Under the pieces are notes generated by a model, which saw only the letters and a list, made by a program, of their open reading frames with translations, was not told the origin of the DNA and made no database searches. The translations under genes and the position numbers were made by a program. DNA of 64,000 nucleotides from assembly GCA_013368375.1 (NCBI GenBank), contig JAACJP010000003.1, positions 1,302,001-1,366,000 on the forward strand, given 5' to 3'. Origin of the DNA: Tricholomella constricta. Lineage: Eukaryota > Basidiomycota > Agaricomycetes > Agaricales > Lyophyllaceae. Shown here piece by piece: positions 53,836 through 60,944 of this stretch. Each line of letters starts with the position of its first letter. Positions within the stretch are counted from its first letter, which is position 1.

Positions 53836-56800
53836 ATGACAACAACTCCCACATCCGGAAAGAGCCGAACTCCGGTCCTCGAGGATGCGCTCACAGCGCA
53901 TCCTCCATCACAACTTCCACTGCAACCAGTGGAAGTTGGATCAGTCGCTGGTGGACAAAGTTCACCAGCGCAGAATACACTAGGAGTAGAATCGGAGGAA
54001 CTTTGGCCAATAGCAAGCACCAATGTGCCTGGGAGCTTGGCCGACGAATTGGCCAGGTCACATCGACCTGGCCCCACGGCGGGAAGCAGATGGCCAGACA
54101 GCCGTCTGTCAAATAGAGCGTTCGGGGCGTCCACCCTGAGCATAATCAAGATGGAGTCGGACGAAGACGACTTGTCCGACCCCGAGGCTAATGAAGAAGA
54201 GGCCAGCGAAAGGGAACTGCTTGCGCTTCAAGTGAAGCAATTCTGGGACACCACCGATGTGGTTAGCGAGCATCGGCGAAGGCGACTGGAGGAACGAGCG
54301 GATAGGCTCGTTCTGCGATCTACCGGAGCACAATCCGTTGGAGAAATGGTCGCACAAGCATATGCCGACCGATACTTGGAAGCGCTGTCCGTAGTAGTTA
54401 CGGAATACAGGAAGAAGTACCCTAAGGGAACTTCGAATTCAGCAGTCAGCTCGATCGCTGGGACGCCTGTACCTAAGAAAGCCTCGTTAAACAAAGGGAA
54501 AGGTCGTTGGGATGACCTCTTCACTCCTCAAGCAGTGGCTGCCGGATCGAACCAGCCTCTTGATGAGGCTGCCATGGCAGTATCGGCGCTGCATCAAGCG
54601 CGACAGTTAGGAGAATCTGACGACGATTATCGTCGTCGGTCTGCGGCAGCGAAGCGCGAGAGAATGACTCGTGAAGAGCATCTTGCGCAACCACAGGGAT
54701 CCAAATGGGCCCCTGTTAGTGAGTCTACGTTAGACCCACCCACGGAACGTAAGTATACAACCACGCAAGCAGCTGGCGACGAAAGCGCGCCAGCTATTCA
54801 AGTACCTATGGATGCGAAGGATGGCCGTGTTCCATTAGCGAAAGATTGGAACAACCGAGTCGCATATCAGCGTTTGAGAAACGCTGATTTATCACGGAGC
54901 AAGTTCACGAATTATGATGATCAAGGAGTCGTCTTCGAAGGACATATGCCCGTAGATGAGATGGCGAGGCAATGGGCCTCGCAAACTCAAGGTTCGGATG
55001 GTGGACTGGGAAATGGGGCCGTCGGAAAACATAATACGACGGCGACGGCTAACGGCCGTCAAGACATGCGGGTTCGTATAAGTGAACCCACTTCACACGC
55101 TCAGCCTCGATTTCAAAGTCGAGGCTACTCAATGCCTGACCCGATTCGCAGGAGTCAATCAATTGCGGACGGAATATATGCTGCTGGAGAGCAGCATAAA
55201 ACTAAGATGCACGAACGGTTGCATCAACTGATACACGAGCGACTGGCTGTACGCCTATCGCTCCCTGATGGTATGAAATCTCGCCGTGCGGACGCAAAGT
55301 CCGTAGGAACTTATAGTGGAAGCGCCAAGTTTGGCGAATTGGAAGAATGGCTAGCCAGCCTTGTCGTGATGCTAGCCGTGAGCCAGTTTGGAGGAGCAGA
55401 ACGCGACCAAGAGCGCGTTCTGATAACATCTGAGTTCCTTGATGGTGAAGCTCGGAAATGGTACAATCGCCATGTTATCCATGTGAACCGCGAAAAGCAG
55501 TCCTGGACGTTTGAAGACGTCATACTAGGGCTGTACGATCGGTTCGTGCTGCCTTCAACCATGCAGGATGCTCGTAACGACTTTAACGCCGTTACCTATT
55601 CGGCGAGCAAAGGCATACAAGGTCTGTATGACGACCTTGTGGATCATGCCATGAACATGGCAGCAAGAACGGATGATTGGACGTTCCTGGAGAAATTTCT
55701 CAAAACACTTCCGCGCGATATGCGGAAGGCATTATTCGATGACGGGCTATCACCCGAAATCAATACAGCCCAAGAGTTCCTAGCGGTGGGCCTAGCACTT
55801 CAAGCCACCCAGAAAACGGCTGATTACTTTGAGCGGACCATAACCGCTCAGCGAAGTCAACCGAGCCAAATGCGGAAACCAGATGGGGGGCGAGTAAACG
55901 CTCCACACAATACTTTCAACAGGCCTCGACGGGTGTATGGCGCAGTAAATGAAAAGCCATATGTCAAGCCAGCGTATCAGGATCAACCTGGACGTGGAGA
56001 GCAAAAGCCCCACGTCGAAAAACCAGCGATGAAGACAGGAGATCGTCCGCGTTACGATCAACCTAAAAACCACGATCATCACAACCATCCTCCGGGGGAA
56101 GTGTGCTTTAATTGTGGAAAACTAGGGCATTTTGCAAAAGATTGCAAACAGCCCAAGAAACAGCGAGCGTTCCTAAGGGCCGCACGTACAGCGGCACCTG
56201 ACGCGGCAAGTGAGGCGGACGATGAAGACACGTCTCCTGAGGACCCGGACGGACGAGACAATGGACGCCCTGATACAGAGGCGGACAATGAAGACGAAGG
56301 CGATGAGTTCGTAGACATGGAGGTCTACGAAAATGAATACTATGCTCGGGACGATGAGACCGAGCGTATGTTTGCAATGACAGAAGTAATTGCGTCAGAA
56401 GAACGCAATGATAAACCACCAGTTCGCAAAGTTAAAGTGCGGACGGGGAGGGACAAAATTGCTCGTCCCGTAGTTCCGATAAAGGACAAGGAGTGCCTTG
56501 TCACCTACATTAACGTAGGTGGACATGAGGCTTGGACCCTTTGGGATTCCGGGAGTACAACTACCGGACTTACGCCGTCATTCGCTCAAGTGGCCGATAT
56601 TCGAGTATTTCCGCTGGAGGATCCATTAATCCTCCAGCTCGGGACTAAAGGAAGTAGGGCCACAGTAAACTTTGGTACGACGGTGGAAGCCGCTCTGCCA
56701 GGGTTTAAAGGCAAGGTTTACATGGACCTTGCTAACTTTGATCGATACGACGTGATTATAGGCACGCCGTTTATGCGCGCAAATAACGTCGTGCTGGACT

Positions 56801-56916
56801 TTAACCGTGACGAAGTGGTCGTCAATGGAGTCGCTATACCAGCGACTAAGGTAAAAATGGAGGATACCGATGGCCGAGCTAGACGCCATCGGTCATTGGA
56901 GAAACGAAGAGAATGA
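53836..56916 (+). CDS. Gypsy Gag-protease
   Basis: 1,026 codons from MTTTPTSGKSRTPVLE (53836); the frame is open further upstream (to 53752) but without an ATG. The N-terminal half is charged and disordered (ESDEDDLSDPEANEEEASER). The capsid-like domain lies around residues 490-690 (GSAKFGELEEWLASLVVML, FLDGEARKWYNRHV, ILGLYDRFVLPSTMQDARND). The CCHC knuckle CFNCGKLGHFAKDC is near residue 756. An acidic stretch precedes the retropepsin: TLWDSGSTTTG (near residue 902) and FDRYDVIIGTPFMRANNVVL. The ORF ends in a UGA directly followed by CUA, and the same frame continues into pol. Protease is thus on the Gag side of the stop. Confidence 0.9.
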   Translation: MTTTPTSGKSRTPVLEDALTAHPPSQLPLQPVEVGSVAGGQSSPAQNTLGVESEELWPIASTNVPGSLADELARSHRPGPTAGSRWPDSRLSNRAFGASTLSIIKMESDEDDLSDPEANEEEASERELLALQVKQFWDTTDVVSEHRRRRLEERADRLVLRSTGAQSVGEMVAQAYADRYLEALSVVVTEYRKKYPKGTSNSAVSSIAGTPVPKKASLNKGKGRWDDLFTPQAVAAGSNQPLDEAAMAVSALHQARQLGESDDDYRRRSAAAKRERMTREEHLAQPQGSKWAPVSESTLDPPTERKYTTTQAAGDESAPAIQVPMDAKDGRVPLAKDWNNRVAYQRLRNADLSRSKFTNYDDQGVVFEGHMPVDEMARQWASQTQGSDGGLGNGAVGKHNTTATANGRQDMRVRISEPTSHAQPRFQSRGYSMPDPIRRSQSIADGIYAAGEQHKTKMHERLHQLIHERLAVRLSLPDGMKSRRADAKSVGTYSGSAKFGELEEWLASLVVMLAVSQFGGAERDQERVLITSEFLDGEARKWYNRHVIHVNREKQSWTFEDVILGLYDRFVLPSTMQDARNDFNAVTYSASKGIQGLYDDLVDHAMNMAARTDDWTFLEKFLKTLPRDMRKALFDDGLSPEINTAQEFLAVGLALQATQKTADYFERTITAQRSQPSQMRKPDGGRVNAPHNTFNRPRRVYGAVNEKPYVKPAYQDQPGRGEQKPHVEKPAMKTGDRPRYDQPKNHDHHNHPPGEVCFNCGKLGHFAKDCKQPKKQRAFLRAARTAAPDAASEADDEDTSPEDPDGRDNGRPDTEADNEDEGDEFVDMEVYENEYYARDDETERMFAMTEVIASEERNDKPPVRKVKVRTGRDKIARPVVPIKDKECLVTYINVGGHEAWTLWDSGSTTTGLTPSFAQVADIRVFPLEDPLILQLGTKGSRATVNFGTTVEAALPGFKGKVYMDLANFDRYDVIIGTPFMRANNVVLDFNRDEVVVNGVAIPATKVKMEDTDGRARRHRSLEKRRE
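53881..53905. repeat. Hairpin, 11-bp stem (gag)
   Basis: Arms 53881-53891 and 53895-53905 (GAGGATGCGCT and its exact reverse complement) with a 3-nt loop, inside gag. Confidence 0.9.
53911..53938. repeat. Hairpin, 11-bp stem (gag)
   Basis: Arms 53911-53921 and 53928-53938 (CAACTTCCACT and reverse complement), 6-nt loop. It starts 6 bp after the previous hairpin ends. Confidence 0.9.
54866..54888. repeat. Hairpin, 10-bp stem (gag)
   Basis: ATCAGCGTTT and its reverse complement around a 3-nt GAG loop. Confidence 0.9.
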
Positions 56917-56919
56917 CTA
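56914..56919 (+). promoter_or_regulatory. Candidate stop-codon readthrough site UGA-CUA between gag-pr and pol
   Basis: The gag-protease frame ends GAA-TGA-CTA-AAA, and the same frame stays open for 1,299 further codons through RT, RNase H, integrase and chromodomain. There is no ATG between the stop and 57271. UGA followed by CUA is the best-known leaky context in eukaryotes. Readthrough is inferred, not shown. Confidence 0.75.
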
Positions 56920-59900
56920 AAAGTAACAGTAGAAGATGACGATGATCCTGATAATGAGGGTAGGCCGATAAACAGCCTACCGAAGGATCATCCAGCACTT
57001 TTATTATCCGAGGAAGAGTTTCAAGAAACTCTTAAGGAGGGGGATAAGCCACCTCCGAAGAAGAGAAAACTCCAACGACGACAGCAGAAGGCACAAAACG
57101 AGCCTTCGAACGAACGAGCACAGGTTGACGAGCCATGCGAAGAACATCAGCGCGATAATGAAGCGCGTAAGACGAGCGGGGCCGACAAGGATACGGAATC
57201 AGAGCCGTATACGAATACGAGTAATCGATCATTTTGGGATAGACCAAATCCACATCCACAATATGAGTGGATGTTCGACCCACGGATGCCGCAAGAATGG
57301 AACGCAGTAATAGCGTCAATGCGGGCTCACGAAGGAAGAAATGTAGGCACGCGAGGACAAGCGTACCGAAATCCACGGCCTGAGGAAGTATCGGAGCCAA
57401 CGGAAATGAATTTTCCGGTGAATATACAACGGGCTAAACGGCCGTTGTATCGGTTACCAGTGAAGGATGAGAGTGACTTTGCTCTCGTAAAACTACGAGC
57501 TAGGTTTGATGTTAAACCTAGCAATAAAGACACAGCGCACATTCGCGCTGCAAGAATGGTGAACGGAAAAGGTAAGGCACCCAATGGAGGCCTTACCGCG
57601 GAAGATTATCCACGACTTCGCCAGCAATGGCATGACGAATTCGAAGATATGGTGGGTGGTACGAAACAACAGCTACCACCCTGGCGGGAAGTCAATCACG
57701 AGATTACTCTCGTCGATGATGAGAAACAGTACCAGTACCACGCGCCGAGGTGCCCAATGTCCCTTCGCGAGGAATTCTACGCGAAGGTCAATCGGTATAC
57801 GGATTCTAAATGGTGGGAGCCTCGTTCGGTGAAGCAAGCAGCGCCGCTGCTATGTATCCCGAAAAAAGACGGCTCCCTGAGAACACCCTTGGACGCACGC
57901 CAGCGTAACGATAACACGATCAAGGACGTGACGCCCTTGCCAGACCAGGAAGTTATTCGCGAAGATGTCGCTAGGGGAAAAATACGGTCCAAAATTGACT
58001 TAACGGATGCGTATGAACAAGTACGCATCCTTGAAAAAGATGTACATAAAACCGCCTTCGCAACGATAGCGGGAACATACATCAGTAACATCATGCAAAT
58101 CGGGGACTGTAATGCTCCCGCGACATTTCAACGATTAATGACGTCCATCTTTCGGGACGTCATTGGGAAGTTCATGCATGTATACTTGGACGATATATTC
58201 ATATTCTCGAACTCTATTGAGGAACATGAAGACCACTTGCGAGTTGTGTTCGAACGATTACGCGAACAATCACTCTACCTTAAATGGAAGAAATGCGAAT
58301 TGTATTCGGATCGCGTTGATTGCCTTGGTCATATTATTGACGACCAAGGAATTCACCCTGACGCCGACAAACTGGCACGGATCCGTGACTGGAGGATACC
58401 ACGGAATTACAACGATATCCAACGATTCGTTGGACTTGTTAACTATCTGGGACAATTTCTCCCAGATATATCTGCATACACTGGTCCACTAATGGCGATG
58501 ACCGAGAATGGGTCGCCATTTTATTGGAGACCAATTCATCAGCGATGCTTTGAAATGATAAAGCATATATGCTGCACAACGCCAATTATTCGGCCGATTC
58601 AACCGAAGACAGGCGAACCAATTTGGATTATCTGTGACGCCTCCAAGTCAGGCGTCGGTGCGATGTATGGACAAGGACCTACATGGATCCAAGCCCAGCC
58701 GGCTGGATTCATGTCCAAAAAATTCACTAATGCACAGCAGAATTATGCTGTGCATGAACTCGAGACCTTAGCTATTCTCGAAGCGTTACTTAAGTGGGAG
58801 GATAAACTTGTGGGCTATAAAATCCACATCATTACCGACCATAAAGCCCTCGAATTCTTTAAGACCCAGGTGAATTTATCACCTAGGCAGCGTCGATGGA
58901 TGGAATACATGTCGCGATTTAACTTCGACATAACCTATGTGAAAGGCGAACTGAACAAAGTCGCCGACTGTCTATCGCGATACTTCGAGAGCGATAACCA
59001 TCAAGATCGTTACGACGTCCACGACTTCGTAGCTGCTGATGCTAGAATCGATCCTACTGGTGAAGATCTACCAGTACCACGATACCATGAAATCGTGGAA
59101 AAAGTAGTTGAGATTCGAGCGATGAAAGACGTAGAACTACGTCGAAGCAAGCGTCTTCAAGAACGCCAGGAGGATCGAGATGTCGAGGCTCAGATAATGG
59201 AGGCTGCGGCACCAAGTACCGCATCCGGAACATCGTCACACCCTCAGAAAAGCATGAGTCCAACCGAACGGGAACGTACGGTCGGAGATATTGTCCTCGG
59301 GAGGGACACAGTTTCTCCTCCCCCAGACAAAACGGATGAAAAGATCCGTCACGACGTTATCCTTGGATACCCAAAGGATAAACTTTTTTCAGTTATTCTC
59401 GCTAACCCCATGGACTTTCGTACGTTCACCACGAAAGACAATCTCATTTGGACCACGAACGCTATAAATGATAGCGTTCTATGTATACCGCGAGAACCCG
59501 AGCTCATCACCACAATTATTGAGCAAGCCCATAAAACTATGGGCCATTTCGGTGCCGAACGGACTACTGAATATATCCGACGATGGTATTGGTGGCCATC
59601 ACTAGCCACGACCGTGCGTACGTTTTGTAAGACGTGCGAGTACTGCCAGCAGATCAAGACGTCGAATCAAAAACCGTCAGGGAAACTACACTCCCTGCCA
59701 GTACCAACTAAGCCTTGGGATTCTATCGGAATGGACTTTATCGGTCCATTTCCAGAATCAAAGGGATATAATTACCTATGGGTAGTAATTTGTCGTATGA
59801 CGAGTATGGTGCATATGATACCCATACATACGACGATGACAGCAGCCCAATTATCATGGGTATACTTACGGGAGATCGTCAGGCTACATGGCCTGCCAAG

Positions 59901-60816
59901 CTCGATCGTAAGCGATCGAGACTCTAAGTTTACTTCACGCTGGTGGCGCGAACTACATAAGTTATTAGGAGCTAAGCTCCTAATGTCGACATCTTTCCAT
60001 CCTCAGACGGATGGACAAACGGAGCGAGCCAATCGTAGTATTGGCCAGATATTTCGTGCCGTTGTGAGGCATGACCAAAAGGATTGGGTAGATTGTATAC
60101 CCATGGCTGAGTTCGCGATAAATGCGAGCGTATCGGCTACTACCAAGTTCGCTCCATTTGAGCTGAACAGTGGATACATGCCGTCCATGTTGAAAGAGAT
60201 ACGCTCAGACAGCGTAATACCGAAGGGAATTCGAGAGTATGCGGAACGCGCATTGCAGAATATAGCGGAGGCGCATGACGCTATAATCGAAGCGCGCGTA
60301 TTTCAAACGCGCGAGGCAAACAGGCGCCGATCCGCTGGTCCAGAAATAAAGGGGGGAGACTTGGTGTATTTATCCACCAAGAACTTGAACCTCCCCAAGG
60401 GACGCGCCCGTAAATTGTGCCCGAAATTCGTCGGGCCCTACAAAGTGCTGAAGGCCATGCCAGACACGTCGAACTACACGTTGGAATTACCTACGGCACT
60501 CATGGAGCGCCGGATACATCCAACATTTCATATATCGATGTTGCGCCCATACTACGCAACGAATGATACAATGTTCCCTAATAGAACTCATCCGGAGCCC
60601 TACGATTTTGGGGCGCCGGATAATCACGAATGGTTTGTAGAAGACATTTTGGGCCATAGATGGACCCAAAATAATACTGTGGAATATCAGGTTAGGTGGA
60701 GTCTGGGAGACACCACCTGGGAACCGCACACCAATTGTAACAAGTTAGCGGCACTGGATCGCTACTTGGAACTACAAGGGGTGAAGAGCGCGTCGAGATT
60801 ACCGCGACGAACCTAG
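56917..60816 (+). CDS. Gypsy Pol (RT, RNase H, integrase, chromodomain)
   Basis: 1,299 codons in frame with gag after the UGA. An acidic/basic spacer is followed by RT: LLCIPKKDGSLRTPLDARQRN, SKIDLTDAYEQVRI and catalytic MHVYLDDIFIFSN. RNase H has ICDASKSGVGAMYG, AVHELETLAILEALLKW, ITDHKALEFF and NKVADCLSR. Integrase has the HHCC finger (HKTMGHFGAERTTEYIR ... CKTCEYCQQ) and the triad in GMDFIGPFP, VSDRDSKFTSRWW and QTDGQTERANR. The C-terminal chromodomain reads EWFVEDILGHRWTQNNTVEY, then QVRWSLGDTTWEPHTNC. The first ATG is only at 57271, leaving 118 codons before it without a start, which supports readthrough. All catalytic residues are intact, so the element could be active. Confidence 0.93.
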   Translation, partial: LKVTVEDDDDPDNEGRPINSLPKDHPALLLSEEEFQETLKEGDKPPPKKRKLQRRQQKAQNEPSNERAQVDEPCEEHQRDNEARKTSGADKDTESEPYTNTSNRSFWDRPNPHPQYEWMFDPRMPQEWNAVIASMRAHEGRNVGTRGQAYRNPRPEEVSEPTEMNFPVNIQRAKRPLYRLPVKDESDFALVKLRARFDVKPSNKDTAHIRAARMVNGKGKAPNGGLTAEDYPRLRQQWHDEFEDMVGGTKQQLPPWREVNHEITLVDDEKQYQYHAPRCPMSLREEFYAKVNRYTDSKWWEPRSVKQAAPLLCIPKKDGSLRTPLDARQRNDNTIKDVTPLPDQEVIREDVARGKIRSKIDLTDAYEQVRILEKDVHKTAFATIAGTYISNIMQIGDCNAPATFQRLMTSIFRDVIGKFMHVYLDDIFIFSNSIEEHEDHLRVVFERLREQSLYLKWKKCELYSDRVDCLGHIIDDQGIHPDADKLARIRDWRIPRNYNDIQRFVGLVNYLGQFLPDISAYTGPLMAMTENGSPFYWRPIHQRCFEMIKHICCTTPIIRPIQPKTGEPIWIICDASKSGVGAMYGQGPTWIQAQPAGFMSKKFTNAQQNYAVHELETLAILEALLKWEDKLVGYKIHIITDHKALEFFKTQVNLSPRQRRWMEYMSRFNFDITYVKGELNKVADCLSRYFESDNHQDRYDVHDFVAADARIDPTGEDLPVPRYHEIVEKVVEIRAMKDVELRRSKRLQERQEDRDVEAQIMEAAAPSTASGTSSHPQKSMSPTERERTVGDIVLGRDTVSPPPDKTDEKIRHDVILGYPKDKLFSVILANPMDFRTFTTKDNLIWTTNAINDSVLCIPREPELITTIIEQAHKTMGHFGAERTTEYIRRWYWWPSLATTVRTFCKTCEYCQQIKTSNQKPSGKLHSLPVPTKPWDSIGMDFIGPFPESKGYNYLWVVICRMTSMVHMIPIHTTMTAAQLSWVYLREIVRLHGLPSSIVSDRDSKFTSRWWRELHKLLGAKLLMSTSFHPQTDGQTERANRSIGQIFRAVVRHDQKDWVDCIPMAEFAINASVSATTKFAPFELNSGYMPSMLKEIRSDSVIPKGIREYAERALQNIAEAHDAIIEARVFQTREANRRRSAGPEIKGGDLVYLSTKNLNLPKGRARKLCPKFVGPYKVLKAMPDTSNYTLELPTALMERRIHPTFHISMLRPYYATNDTMFPNRTHPEPYDFGAPDNHEWFVEDILGHRWTQNNTVEYQVRWSLGDTTWEPHTNCNKLAALDRYLELQGVKSASRLPRRT
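58730..58755. repeat. Hairpin, 10-bp stem (pol, RNase H region)
   Basis: ATGCACAGCA and its reverse complement around a 6-nt loop, overlapping the codons of AQQNYAVHE, which lead into the conserved RNase H Glu. Confidence 0.9.
59964..59984. repeat. Near-perfect palindrome, 10-bp arms (pol, integrase region)
   Basis: ATTAGGAGCT and its reverse complement around a single A. Confidence 0.9.
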
Positions 60817-60944
60817 AATGTGGCGCGGTCATGTGACCACGGCGATCAGGAAAATTACATAACCATCAAAAGTTATGACAGAAGGTTAAATATGTTTGGC
60901 GCTAGACGCGCAACCGATTTTCAACCCTCTCAACACAAACCAAC

